Assembly (NCBI GenBank): GCA_030620925.1
Contig: JAUXIQ010000003.1
Span: 1 to 23,975, forward strand
Origin: Nitrospinota bacterium
Lineage (GTDB): Bacteria; JAUXIQ01
Length of the DNA stretch: 23,975 bases
Direction: 5' to 3'
The translations under genes and the position numbers were made by a program. Below the pieces are notes generated by a model. It had not been told where the DNA came from and searched no databases. It worked only from the letters and a program-made list of their open reading frames with translations. Of the stretch, positions 7,642 to 16,134 are shown piece by piece. The number at the start of each line of letters is the position of its first letter. Positions within the stretch are counted from its first letter, which is position 1.

Positions 7642-9984
7642 TTGAATCAGCCGAGAACTGACCAGCCGAATACCAGAAAATCCAGGATCGTAAAGCTCTC
7701 ACTGCTCCTTTTCTTTTCCATCGGGATCATTCCGTTTTTCTCCGGAGAAGTTTCCGCCCAGGCCAAACAGGCTCCCGCAATTCACGAGGTTAAAATCACC
7801 GGCAACGAACTCGTTGAAGAATCTACCATCAAATACTATCTTAAGACCAAAGAGGGTGATCAGTTTTCTGTAATAACCGTTCGTAAAGACATACAGAAAC
7901 TTTATTCACTCGGTTTCTTCGACGACATAGCGGTGGACGTCCAGGAATTTGAGGGACGCCTGATAGTTACCTTCATGCTCAAAGAGAAACCCGCCATCGA
8001 TGAGGTAATAGTCGAGGGGGCGGATAAAATCTCACAGGAGGACATCTATAAAGTAATCACCGTCAGACAGAACACCATAATCAATAAGAACCAGATACAT
8101 GAAAGCCTGGAAAAAGTTAAATCCCTCTATGAAGAGAAAGGCTATTATTTCGCTGAAGTCGATTATGAGGTCCGGGAGCTCGAAGGCCGCAGGGTGAAAG
8201 TCCTTTTCAAGATAGCCGAAGGGAAGAAATACAAGATAAAAGATATAGAGTTAAGCGGTAACATTCATTTGAGCGACAGGCAGTTGAAAAAGGTGATGGA
8301 GACCAAGGAGGCCAGGCTTTGGAGAACCATCATTTCCTTTGGCAAGGCCGGCAAACTGGTGATGAAAAAATTGGAGAATGACAGACGCCGCCTGGCCGCC
8401 CTCTATGCTAAATACGGGTTTATAGAAGCTGATATAAAAGCACCCTCCATAGATTTGAGGGAAGAGAGGGGAGGCATAGTAATCGTCCTGACCATCGTGG
8501 AAGGTAAGCAGTACAAGGTGGGAAGGGTTACCGTAGTCGCCGACGAGGAGTTTCCCGTAAACGAGCTGAAGAGGGTTTTCGGCCTTAACGAAGGAGACGT
8601 TTTCGACGGGACCAGCATCCCCAACAGAGTGCGCAAGCTCACCGAATACTATACCGAGAGGGGCTATGCCTTTGCTGATGTGAATCCCAGAGTGAAGCAC
8701 AGGCCTGAGGAAAACCTGGTAGATATGAGCCTGGTAGTGGAAAAAGGGGTGAAGGTAAAATTTGGGAAGGTGGATATAAGAGGTAATGAGCACACCAGGG
8801 ATAAAGTCATACGCAGGCAAATAGCTATGGAAGAAGGTGCGCTCTACGATAGCTCTCGGATCAATAAGACAAGAATGAGGCTTCAGCGGCTCGATTATTT
8901 CAGCGAGGCGGAAATAGGCTCAAAGAAACGGCCTGATCAAGATGTTGTAGACCTGGAAATCACCGTCAAGGAGAAACAGACCGGTTCTTTTTCCGGAGGC
9001 GGGGGGTTCAGCTCCCAGCAGGGAGTTTTCGTCGTGGGCAGGATCACTCAGAGGAATCTTTTCGGCAGGGGCTGGATTATCGCCGCGGAGGGGGTTTTAG
9101 GAAAAGACAGAACTGACATAACTTTCAACTTTACAGAACCATATTTTCTGGATACCAGGTTGCGAACCAGCTTCGAGTTCAAGAACCGCTTTGAAGATTT
9201 TGATACCTTTGATATAGATACGTTGAGCGGATCGCTGACCCTTGGCTACCCCTTGAGCTATAACCTGTCCGTCGCTCTGGGATATAGTTACGAAGAGAAT
9301 GAAATATCCGATTTGGATCTTAGCAGTGAGGCCCAGCAGATATTAAGGGTAGTGGAGGGCTTCTCCGTTACCAGCGCCCTGCTGCCCTCCATCGGTTATA
9401 ACAATCTTGACAGGCCCATGAAGCCATCGAGGGGATTGAGGGTGAGTTTTAGGAACAAGATCTCAGCGAAATTCCTGGGCAGTGACCTCGATTACTACAA
9501 GGGCGTGCTGGATACCAGGTATTATATCCCCGTCCCCAAATCGATACTACCCCTGACCCAAACTCCCATTCTCTTACTAAGGAACGTCCTGGGATACGCA
9601 GAGGGGTTCACGGGAGATGAATTACCCATTTACGAGAGGTTCTTCCTGGGCGGAGCGAGGAGTCTGAGAGGGTTCAATTTCAGAGATGTGGGCCCAGTGG
9701 ATAAATTCGGGCAGCCTTTGGGGGGCGCCAGCTCCCTGCTGTTTAGTGTCGAGCTGTCTTATCCCATAGCGAGCATCCTGGATGCGGTTTTTTTCTTTGA
9801 CGCCGGAAACGTTTATCTCGAGGGGAATGCCCTGGACGTAACCGATCTGCGTTTTTCGGCTGGTCCGGGCTTCAAGGCCAACACGCCCTTCGGGCAAATA
9901 GCCATATTTTTAGGATTCAAGCTGGATAGAAAAAATGGAGAAAATGTTTCCGAATTTCACTTCGATATGGGGAGAGGATTCTGA
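7642..9984 (+). CDS. bamA: Outer membrane protein assembly factor BamA (Omp85)
   Basis: Central subunit of the BAM complex, which folds and inserts beta-barrel proteins into the outer membrane. The 780 residues comprise a basic N-terminus plus hydrophobic signal peptide (cleavage likely after VSA, residue 39) and five POTRA domains (about 45-445, several opening with the E-V-x-x-x-G-N-type strand). A C-terminal 16-strand barrel follows. The conserved L6 loop motif is GGARSLRGF (Arg676), and the chain ends in Phe (FDMGRGF), as expected of the C-terminal beta-signal. The start is TTG 7642: an in-frame TGA lies at 7630-7632 and no ATG, GTG or TTG follows before the signal peptide. The AGGA at 7637-7640 is unusually close to this start. 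ompH follows after 125 bp, as in many Gram-negatives. Confidence 0.95.
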   Translation: MNQPRTDQPNTRKSRIVKLSLLLFFSIGIIPFFSGEVSAQAKQAPAIHEVKITGNELVEESTIKYYLKTKEGDQFSVITVRKDIQKLYSLGFFDDIAVDVQEFEGRLIVTFMLKEKPAIDEVIVEGADKISQEDIYKVITVRQNTIINKNQIHESLEKVKSLYEEKGYYFAEVDYEVRELEGRRVKVLFKIAEGKKYKIKDIELSGNIHLSDRQLKKVMETKEARLWRTIISFGKAGKLVMKKLENDRRRLAALYAKYGFIEADIKAPSIDLREERGGIVIVLTIVEGKQYKVGRVTVVADEEFPVNELKRVFGLNEGDVFDGTSIPNRVRKLTEYYTERGYAFADVNPRVKHRPEENLVDMSLVVEKGVKVKFGKVDIRGNEHTRDKVIRRQIAMEEGALYDSSRINKTRMRLQRLDYFSEAEIGSKKRPDQDVVDLEITVKEKQTGSFSGGGGFSSQQGVFVVGRITQRNLFGRGWIIAAEGVLGKDRTDITFNFTEPYFLDTRLRTSFEFKNRFEDFDTFDIDTLSGSLTLGYPLSYNLSVALGYSYEENEISDLDLSSEAQQILRVVEGFSVTSALLPSIGYNNLDRPMKPSRGLRVSFRNKISAKFLGSDLDYYKGVLDTRYYIPVPKSILPLTQTPILLLRNVLGYAEGFTGDELPIYERFFLGGARSLRGFNFRDVGPVDKFGQPLGGASSLLFSVELSYPIASILDAVFFFDAGNVYLEGNALDVTDLRFSAGPGFKANTPFGQIAIFLGFKLDRKNGENVSEFHFDMGRGF

Positions 9985-10109
9985 TCTTCTGACGGGGCAG
10001 GCAAAAAAAGTTTAGAAATGAAAGGCATTTTGCGGTAATATTTTATAACTATATTTTTTCTGGTGGTGCACCTTTAACGAATAATCCTAGCTTCCAAATG
10101 GGTGATTAA

Positions 10110-10652
10110 ATGGGACGGTTTGTAAAATCGCGCTGTCTGGCTCTGGTGTTGGGGACAATTTTTGTGTTTTCTCTCCTTCCTCTATCAGCCGGCGGTGAGC
10201 CGAACTTAAAACTGGGGTATGTAAACTTACAAAAAGCTCTCTCACTATCAATAGCGGGAAAGAGCGCCGCCGATAAGCTCAAGGAGGATCGCGATAGCGT
10301 CCTGGTGGAGATCAAGGAAAAGGAAGAAGAGCTTAAGTTGATGCAGGAACAGTTGTCCAAACAGGCGTCTGTACTCACCGAAGATGCGCTGAAGGAAAAA
10401 CGAGAAGAGTTCAGAAAGAAGATGAAGGATTATGAGCGGTTCCGAACCGATTCCGTTCAGGAGTGGGAACGAAGGAAAAAGGAGTTGGAGGAGAAAATAT
10501 TAATCGAGCTGGTTAAAGTGGTTCAGGGGCTCGGAGAGGAGAAGGGGTTTTCGATAATATTTGCCAGGGAGCAGGGAATATTATACGCCTCGGATTCGGT
10601 GGACCTCACAGACGAAATAATCGAGAGGTATGACGCCAAACAGCAGCAGTGA
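10110..10652 (+). CDS. skp: Periplasmic chaperone OmpH/Skp family
   Basis: Skp-type holdase that shields unfolded outer-membrane proteins in the periplasm on their way to BamA. The protein is 180 residues, close to the family norm. It has a signal peptide (residues 1 to about 27, hydrophobic run LALVLGTIFVFSLLPL, then SAGG), a first strand LKLGYVNLQKAL, a long charged coiled coil (about 50-130, rich in K/E) and a C-terminal GFSIIFAREQGILYASDSVDLT segment homologous in pattern to the Skp body strands. Start ATG 10110 has a GGTGA at 10101-10105 as a modest ribosome site. The 125-bp gap before it is AT-rich (TAATATTTTATAACTATA) and could hold a promoter, but I see no convincing -35/-10 pair. Confidence 0.88.
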   Translation: MGRFVKSRCLALVLGTIFVFSLLPLSAGGEPNLKLGYVNLQKALSLSIAGKSAADKLKEDRDSVLVEIKEKEEELKLMQEQLSKQASVLTEDALKEKREEFRKKMKDYERFRTDSVQEWERRKKELEEKILIELVKVVQGLGEEKGFSIIFAREQGILYASDSVDLTDEIIERYDAKQQQ

Positions 10653-10689
10653 GGGACACCTATTAGTATGGGATGGTTATTATTAAGCC

Positions 10690-11724
10690 ATGAAGATGAC
10701 ATTATCGGAAATAGCAGACCTTGTTGAAGGGAAACTCTCCGGCGACCCGCACTTGGAAATAAACGGTGTATCGGGAGTGGAAGATGCCGGCCCGGGCCAG
10801 ATAACCTTTGTCGCCGACAAGAAAAACCTCAAGCTCCTTGAGAGCAGCAAGGCTTCGGCGGTTATAACTTCCGAAGGGGATGAGGTAAAAATCCCCGCTG
10901 TAAAAGTGGGTAATCCCTATCTGGCCTTCGCCAAGATGATTGAGGTTTTTTATCCGCCCTCCAGATTGGAGCCGGGGGTCGATTCCAGGGCCTGCCTTTG
11001 CCAGGGTGTCCAGTTGGGCCGAGAGGTCAGGGTGTTCCCGCTTGTATACATTGGGGAGGATGCCCGGATAGGGGATAGGGTAGTCATTTACCCGGGCACG
11101 AGCGTAGGAGAAGGCGTCACCATTGGTGATGATACTGTGGTCCACTCAAACGTAAGCATCTATGATGGAATCAGCATAGGCCGGAGGGTGATAATTCACA
11201 GCGGTGCAGTGATCGGAAGCGACGGATTCGGCTTCATCAAGACTGAAGACGGGAGCCATTACAAAATACCTCAGGTGGGTACGGTAGAGATCGAGGACGA
11301 TGTGGAATTAGGCGCCAACGTGTGTATCGATCGAGCGAACCTGGGGGTGACGCTGATTAAAAAGGGCACCAAGATGGACAACCAGGTGCACGTTGCCCAC
11401 AACAACGTGGTGGGAGAAAACAGCATTCTTTTGGCCCAGGTAGGTCTTTCAGGAAGCTGTCGATTGGGCAGGAACGTCATTCTTGCCGGCCAGGCGGGAA
11501 CCATAGACCATATATCCATAGGAGATAACGCCGTGGTGATCGCCCAATCGGGCGTGGCCCAGGATGTGCCTCCCGGCTCTATGATGTCAGGCACGCCCGC
11601 CATACCCCACAATCTCTGGAAAAAGGTGCAGTTGAGCCTTAACAGATTACCGGAAACGATAAAGAACATCCGGAAGCTGGAGAAGAAAGTCGATAAACTG
11701 GAGGACATGGAAGGGAGCGTTTAG
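10690..11724 (+). CDS. lpxD: UDP-3-O-acylglucosamine N-acyltransferase LpxD
   Basis: Third enzyme of lipid A synthesis: transfers an R-3-hydroxyacyl chain from ACP to the 2-amine of UDP-3-O-acyl-glucosamine. The 344-residue protein has the N-terminal uridine-binding domain (about 1-100, ending in VKVGNPYLAFAKMIEVF, typical of LpxD). A left-handed beta-helix of hexapeptide repeats follows (about 105-310), with the catalytic loop DNQVHVAHN (His237, matching E. coli His239). A short C-terminal helix closes the protein. ATG 10690 is followed two codons later by another ATG (10696); no strong Shine-Dalgarno distinguishes them. It follows ompH by 37 bp and precedes fabZ by 30 bp, so it sits inside the operon. 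Confidence 0.96.
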   Translation: MKMTLSEIADLVEGKLSGDPHLEINGVSGVEDAGPGQITFVADKKNLKLLESSKASAVITSEGDEVKIPAVKVGNPYLAFAKMIEVFYPPSRLEPGVDSRACLCQGVQLGREVRVFPLVYIGEDARIGDRVVIYPGTSVGEGVTIGDDTVVHSNVSIYDGISIGRRVIIHSGAVIGSDGFGFIKTEDGSHYKIPQVGTVEIEDDVELGANVCIDRANLGVTLIKKGTKMDNQVHVAHNNVVGENSILLAQVGLSGSCRLGRNVILAGQAGTIDHISIGDNAVVIAQSGVAQDVPPGSMMSGTPAIPHNLWKKVQLSLNRLPETIKNIRKLEKKVDKLEDMEGSV

Positions 11725-11754
11725 CCTTTACAAGGAAATAATCGAGGAGGTCTC

Positions 11755-12195
11755 TTGAAGGATATAATGGAGATTCAGCGTTACCTGCCGCACCGCTATC
11801 CGTTCTTGTTGGTTGATCGTATTCTGGAACTGGAGGAAGGGAAAAGGATTGTAGGCCTGAAGAACGTTACCATCAACGAACCCTTTTTCCAGGGCCATTT
11901 CCCCGGACAACCGGTCATGCCCGGGGTTCTTATTCTGGAGGCGATGGCCCAGGTGGGGGGATGCCTGGCGCTCTCCTATCTCAAGAAGGAGGGGGAGCAG
12001 GCGGTCTATTTCATGGGTATAGACAAGGCCAAATTCAGAAAACCCGTGATACCGGGCGACAACTTGAGATTGGAGGTGGAAGTCCTCAAGCGGAGGGGAA
12101 ATATATGGGTGTTCAAGGGTGAAGCCTACGTAGAAGATACTCTGGTCAGCGAGGCGGAGCTGATGGCCATGATGGCAGGGGAGGAGAAAAAATAA
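11755..12195 (+). CDS. fabZ: 3-hydroxyacyl-ACP dehydratase FabZ
   Basis: Dehydrates 3-hydroxyacyl-ACP in fatty acid elongation, drawing on the same hydroxyacyl-ACP pool used by LpxA and LpxD. The 146-residue hot-dog protein contains the substrate-tunnel string [12 protein letters not shown] and the active-site block [21 protein letters not shown] (His48, Glu62). The start is TTG 11755. GAGGAGG at 11744-11750 lies 4 nt before it, whereas the in-frame ATG at 11767 is 16 nt away and would cut off part of the usual N-terminus. Its place between lpxD and lpxA is the standard proteobacterial order. Confidence 0.96.
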   Translation: MKDIMEIQRYLPHRYPFLLVDRILELEEGKRIVGLKNVTINEPFFQGHFPGQPVMPGVLILEAMAQVGGCLALSYLKKEGEQAVYFMGIDKAKFRKPVIPGDNLRLEVEVLKRRGNIWVFKGEAYVEDTLVSEAELMAMMAGEEKK

Positions 12196-12237
12196 GAAAT
12201 GGGGTTGATTTTTCAAACAAATAGAGCGGAAATCGGG

Positions 12238-12243
12238 TATAAT
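12238..12243 (+). promoter_or_regulatory. Possible -10 element upstream of lpxA
   Basis: A perfect TATAAT lies 120 bp before lpxA in the 167-bp fabZ-lpxA gap. No -35 is found at 16-18 bp (TTCAAA at 12212-12217 is 20 bp away). If used, transcription would begin near 12250 and the leader would include the hairpin at 12284-12331. Confidence 0.35.
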
Positions 12244-12283
12244 AATTCTTAGTATATATAACGTCCTTAATTGAGACTTTTTC

Positions 12284-12331
12284 GAGGGCCTTCATTTCCC
12301 CTGCAGGTGATGGGATAAGGGGTGGGCCCTC
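12284..12331 (+). promoter_or_regulatory. Long hairpin in the fabZ-lpxA leader
   Basis: GAGGGCC (12284-12290) pairs perfectly with GGCCCTC (12325-12331). Inside it CCCCT (12298-12302) pairs with AGGGG (12318-12322), giving a two-part stem. A short pyrimidine stretch CTTTCT follows, too weak for a good terminator. It may be an attenuator, a partial terminator or an mRNA stabiliser ahead of lpxA. Confidence 0.4.
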
Positions 12332-12362
12332 TTTCTATAGTAGTGAAAATTACAGGGTTCTT

Positions 12363-13133
12363 ATGGAGATTCATCCGACAGCCGTCATCCATCCTACTGC
12401 GGAGATAGGACATGAGGTGTCCATAGGCCCCTATACAGTAATCGGCGAAGGGGTGACGATAGGAAATGGTTGCCAGTTGGGGCCCCAGGTGACTATCGAG
12501 AAGTGGACTGAGCTGGGTCCCAACTGCCAGGTGGCTCCAGGAGCCGTATTAGGTTGCCCGGCGCAGGACCTGAAGGTTGAAGGCGGTAAATCTTTTGTAA
12601 GGATAGGGGCCAACAATCTGATAAGGGAATTCGCTACCGTGCACCGCTCGAATCACGAAGGGGGAGCCACGGTAATAGGGGACGACAATTTTCTCATGGC
12701 CTACGCCCACGTCGGCCACGATTGCGAAATAGGAAATAATACCGTTATCACCAGCTTCGCCGGTCTCTCGGGGCATGTCAAGGTGGAGGATAAAGCTTTT
12801 GTATCCGGCTTAGTAGCCGTGCATCAATTCGTCAGCATCGGAACGATGGCCATGATAGGCGGTGGCTCGCGGGTGGTGAAAGACGTTCTCCCCTACGTGC
12901 TAGCAGAAGGCAACCCGTTGCGCATCCGCGGGCTCAACTCTGTGGGTATGCAGCGAAACGGAGTTCCCCCGGAGACCAGGGAAATTTTAAAGAAAGCTTA
13001 CAAGCTTATATTTCGCTCAGAGCTCAATACCAGCCAGGCCGTGCAGGCGATTGAAAGCAGCCTGGAACCGATTCCGGAACTTGAGCGAATGATGACATTC
13101 ATAAAGAACTCATCCAGAGGAATATCTAAATAG
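12363..13133 (+). CDS. lpxA: UDP-N-acetylglucosamine acyltransferase LpxA
   Basis: First step of lipid A synthesis: transfers an R-3-hydroxyacyl chain from ACP to the 3-position of UDP-GlcNAc. The 256 residues (E. coli 262) begin with hexapeptide repeats (IHPTAVIHPTAEIG) and contain the AHVGHDCEIGN block with catalytic His119 (E. coli His125). Next come AVHQF and a C-terminal helical domain with AYKLIFRS and SSRGI. The chain-length ruler position of E. coli Gly173 is also Gly here (167), which by analogy predicts a long (about C14) acyl donor. ATG 12363 has only AGGG at 12354-12357. A 167-bp gap before it holds a -10-like element and a hairpin; the next gene starts 18 bp after the stop. Confidence 0.96.
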   Translation: MEIHPTAVIHPTAEIGHEVSIGPYTVIGEGVTIGNGCQLGPQVTIEKWTELGPNCQVAPGAVLGCPAQDLKVEGGKSFVRIGANNLIREFATVHRSNHEGGATVIGDDNFLMAYAHVGHDCEIGNNTVITSFAGLSGHVKVEDKAFVSGLVAVHQFVSIGTMAMIGGGSRVVKDVLPYVLAEGNPLRIRGLNSVGMQRNGVPPETREILKKAYKLIFRSELNTSQAVQAIESSLEPIPELERMMTFIKNSSRGISK

Positions 13134-13151
13134 CAGCGGAGGGAATCATTA

Positions 13152-14129
13152 ATGAAAAAGGTAACGAGAGTCGGGGTTGTTGGTGTGGGCCATATGGGCC
13201 GCTATCACCTGGGGGTCTACGCCGACATGTACAGAATAGAGCTGGGCGGTATTTCCGACATCGATAAGAATACCTGCCACCGGCTGGCGAGAAAATATAA
13301 GACCAGGGGATATATCGATTACCGCCGCCTTTTGGACAAGCTGGATGCAGTCAGCATTGCCGTCCCCACGGAAATGCATTACAAGGTGGCCAGGGATTTT
13401 CTGGAAGCCGGAGTGCACGTTCTTGTGGAGAAACCCATGACCGACAGCCTGCCGCAGGCCAGGGAGCTCTTCCGGCTGGCAAAGGAGAAGAAGCTTGTGC
13501 TGCATGTGGGTCATGTGGAGCGCTTTAACGGAGCAGTCCAGGAGCTCAGAAAGATCGTAAGAGAGCCCATGTTCATCGAGAGCCGCAGGATGGGGCCCTT
13601 CCCTAACAGGAACGTGGAGGACGGGGTGATCCTGGATGTCATGATTCACGACCTGGATATCATATTAGGGCTGGTCAACTCCAGCGTGATGGAAATTCAA
13701 GCCGTCGGCGCTAAAGTCTTCTCTCACAGGGAAGACCTGGCAAGCGTGCAGCTTATCTTCGAGAACGGATGCTTGGCCAGTCTCACTGCCAGCCGATCCA
13801 CACAGCATAAGGAGAGGACGCTGGCCATAACCCAAAAGGACTCCTACATTTTTCTCGATTATACCGACCAGGATATCCGGATACACAGGGATGCTTCTTC
13901 ACATCATACAATCTCCAAGCAGGAGCTGAAATACAGACAGGAGTCCACCATAGAGCGAATCTTCGTCCATAAGGACAATCCCCTGAAGCTGGAGATAAAA
14001 AATTTCCTGAATTGTGCGCTGAACAGCACCGTCAAATCGGTTTCGGTGAAGGACGAACTCTATTCCATACAGGTGGCATTGGAGATTATAGACAGGATGA
14101 AGAACATCGACTCTTTCCCCTCTTCGTAA
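13152..14129 (+). CDS. Gfo/Idh/MocA-family NAD(P)-dependent oxidoreductase, GnnA candidate
   Basis: The 325 residues show a Rossmann fold with GVGHMG (11-16) and ISDID, the EKP motif with catalytic-type Lys94 (VLVEKPMTDS), GHVERFN, and a MIHDLD motif (His166) in the sugar-binding domain. All are hallmarks of the Gfo/Idh/MocA family. Sequence alone does not fix the substrate. Between lpxA and lpxB, Acidithiobacillus ferrooxidans carries gnnA, whose product oxidises the 3-OH of UDP-GlcNAc before transamination by GnnB to give amide-linked lipid A chains. The same family and position here make GnnA a reasonable candidate, but no GnnB-type aminotransferase is in the window. ATG 13152 has a strong CGGAGGG at 13137-13143. 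lpxI follows 5 nt after the stop. Confidence 0.9.
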   Translation: MKKVTRVGVVGVGHMGRYHLGVYADMYRIELGGISDIDKNTCHRLARKYKTRGYIDYRRLLDKLDAVSIAVPTEMHYKVARDFLEAGVHVLVEKPMTDSLPQARELFRLAKEKKLVLHVGHVERFNGAVQELRKIVREPMFIESRRMGPFPNRNVEDGVILDVMIHDLDIILGLVNSSVMEIQAVGAKVFSHREDLASVQLIFENGCLASLTASRSTQHKERTLAITQKDSYIFLDYTDQDIRIHRDASSHHTISKQELKYRQESTIERIFVHKDNPLKLEIKNFLNCALNSTVKSVSVKDELYSIQVALEIIDRMKNIDSFPSS

Positions 14130-14134
14130 CCCCT

Positions 14135-14986
14135 ATGAAAGTAACTCCGGCCAAGGAAAAGAGCATTGGACTCATAGCGGGCACCGGCGAACTTCCCGTT
14201 ATGGTGGCCAATTCAGCCAGGGAGCATGGATTCCGGGTGGTTACCATTGTGCTCCAGCGCGAATCCTTGAGCCTGATCGAACCTTACAGCGACCGCTGCT
14301 ACGCCTTCGGTATAGGGCAGTCCAACAAAATCTTCAGGGCCCTCAAATCCGAGGGAGTGCATGACGTACTCATCATAGGCGGGGTGGATAAGAAAGTTAT
14401 TTTCAACAGGTTGAGGTTCGACCTGCGGGCCATAAAATTGTTGCGCAGAGCGGCAAACAGCGGCGATACCACCCTCATGCAGGAAATAGAAAAGGAGTTT
14501 GTGAAAGAGGGCCTGCGCATAGTGGATCAGGCTTCTTTCATAAAAGAACTCAGCGTGGAGGAAGGCGTGCTTTCCAGGAGAGCTCCTTCCTCTCACGAAA
14601 ATGAAGACCTCTGCTATGGCTTCGAGCTGGCAAAAGAGATAGGCCGGCTGGATATAGGCCAGACGGTTGTGGTGAGGAATCGAGCCGTGTTGGCTGTAGA
14701 AGCGATAGAGGGCACCGATGAGGCCATAAAGCGCGGGTGTTCACTGGCCCGGCAAGGGGCGGTAGTGGTGAAAGTGAGCAAACCGGGGCAGGACCTGCGT
14801 ATGGACATCCCCGTGGTGGGGCCGCAAACCATCAAGAATATGAAGGAAGGACGAGCCACCGCACTGGGCCTTGAAGCGGAGAAAACGCTCTTCGTAAACA
14901 GAGAAGAAGCCCTGCGCATTGCCGATGATGCGGGTATGGCGGTGGTGGGTTTAACCGGTTCCCGGGTTTCGGAGCAGGGAGAATGA
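14135..14986 (+). CDS. lpxI: UDP-2,3-diacylglucosamine pyrophosphatase LpxI
   Basis: Hydrolyses UDP-2,3-diacylglucosamine to lipid X and UMP, the step done by LpxH in E. coli. The 283-residue protein matches the LpxI family. It opens with KSIGLIAGTGELPVMVAN, has IIGGVDKK and DTTLMQEIEKEF in the N-terminal domain, and VLAVEAIEGTDEAI with Asp195 in the C-terminal domain, in the EGTD motif where the catalytic Asp of Caulobacter LpxI lies. It ends in a typical AGMAVVGL segment. ATG 14135 is chosen: the reading frame stays open upstream, but that part lies inside the preceding gene. No Shine-Dalgarno is visible, so translation probably depends on ribosomes finishing the oxidoreductase 5 nt upstream. 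Its stop overlaps the lpxB start by 4 nt (ATGA). Confidence 0.94.
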   Translation: MKVTPAKEKSIGLIAGTGELPVMVANSAREHGFRVVTIVLQRESLSLIEPYSDRCYAFGIGQSNKIFRALKSEGVHDVLIIGGVDKKVIFNRLRFDLRAIKLLRRAANSGDTTLMQEIEKEFVKEGLRIVDQASFIKELSVEEGVLSRRAPSSHENEDLCYGFELAKEIGRLDIGQTVVVRNRAVLAVEAIEGTDEAIKRGCSLARQGAVVVKVSKPGQDLRMDIPVVGPQTIKNMKEGRATALGLEAEKTLFVNREEALRIADDAGMAVVGLTGSRVSEQGE

Positions 14987-16134
14987 GCGGGGAAGAGGTT
15001 AACCCCGGCGGCAGAATTTTTATTGTGGCCGGGGAAAAATCCGGAGATCAACGCGGGGCGGAGCTGGTAAGTGCCATGCGTTCTCGAAGGCCGGACTTGG
15101 CTTTCGTGGGTATCGGCGGCGAGCAGATGAAGAAAGCCGGGGTGGATATAGTCTTACCGGCTGAAGAAATTTCCGTGGTGGGTTCAGTGGAAATCCTGGA
15201 AAGGTTTCCATCCCTGGTGAAGGCGTACCTGAAAGCCAGGCGGATTATTACTAAAGGCCCCTTGTCAGCCACCATTCTCATAGATTTTCCCGGTTTCAAC
15301 CTCAGGATGGCCGGAGTGGCCAAAAGAGCAAACGTCCCCGTTTTCTATTACGTAAGCCCCCAGGTTTGGGCCTGGCACAGAGGGCGCGTGCGCACTATTT
15401 CCCGCCTGGTGAACCATATGCTGGTCATTCTTCCCTTCGAAGAGCACTTCTACAGAGAGCATGGTGTTGAGGTGGAGTACGTGGGGCATCCCCTGCTGGA
15501 AAAGATGGAGTCTTTTATCAGGGCCCGCGGCTCCGCTCCTGCATGGCAGCCGGATCGACCGGTCATAGGGATCATGCCCGGCAGCAGGCAGCGGGAGGTG
15601 AAGCTTATGCTGCCTCGCATGCTGGAGGCGGCGCGGAATATAAAAAAAGAGATACCCGGCGCCAGGTTTGTGATGCTCCTGGGCAGGGAGATGGATGAGG
15701 AGATAGCACTCGGACTCATCAAGGAAGCGGCACTGGAGGTGGAGATTGAAAGGGGACCCGACTATGAGGTGATGTCCGGTTTCGATTACCTCATCGGCAC
15801 TTCAGGAACCGCCACTCTCGAGGCCGGGTTGCTGAGCATCCCCATGGTCATAGTATATCGGGCACACATGATCACCTGGCTGTTGAGCAAGCTTCTGGTG
15901 AAAGTGCCGGACATGGGATTGCCCAACCTCGTTGCGGGGAAGAGGATCGTGCCCGAGCTGCGCCAATATAAAGTTAATGGTAAAAGGATAACCCGGGAGG
16001 CCCTCAAAGTCCTCAAAGATGGAAAGGAATACCAGAGGATGTGGGATGATCTGGGCCGGACGGCCGGTCTGTTCGGTGAGGGAGGGGCCGCCCGAAGGGC
16101 TGCGGAAGCGATTATCTCCAAACTCGATGCATGA
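14983..16134 (+). CDS. lpxB: Lipid-A-disaccharide synthase LpxB
   Basis: GT19 glycosyltransferase joining lipid X with UDP-2,3-diacylglucosamine to give the tetraacyl disaccharide-1-phosphate at the inner membrane. The 383 residues contain GEKSGD (17-22, the family motif usually GEASGD), a membrane-interacting region with IDFPGFN and YYVSPQVWAWHRGR, then VGHPL, IMPGSRQREV, GTSGTATLEA and GLPNLVAGKRIVPELRQ, all in canonical order. Length is normal. ATG 14983 overlaps the lpxI stop in ATGA with GCAGGGA just upstream, indicating translational coupling. The Ala-to-Lys change in GEASGD is unusual but the rest of the active site looks intact. Confidence 0.95.
   Translation: MSGEEVNPGGRIFIVAGEKSGDQRGAELVSAMRSRRPDLAFVGIGGEQMKKAGVDIVLPAEEISVVGSVEILERFPSLVKAYLKARRIITKGPLSATILIDFPGFNLRMAGVAKRANVPVFYYVSPQVWAWHRGRVRTISRLVNHMLVILPFEEHFYREHGVEVEYVGHPLLEKMESFIRARGSAPAWQPDRPVIGIMPGSRQREVKLMLPRMLEAARNIKKEIPGARFVMLLGREMDEEIALGLIKEAALEVEIERGPDYEVMSGFDYLIGTSGTATLEAGLLSIPMVIVYRAHMITWLLSKLLVKVPDMGLPNLVAGKRIVPELRQYKVNGKRITREALKVLKDGKEYQRMWDDLGRTAGLFGEGGAARRAAEAIISKLDA

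Noticed and set aside
14012-14134. Upstream extension of LpxI into the oxidoreductase gene
   Set aside because: The extra 41 residues are out-of-frame oxidoreductase codons with no LpxI similarity; ATG 14135 gives the family N-terminus.
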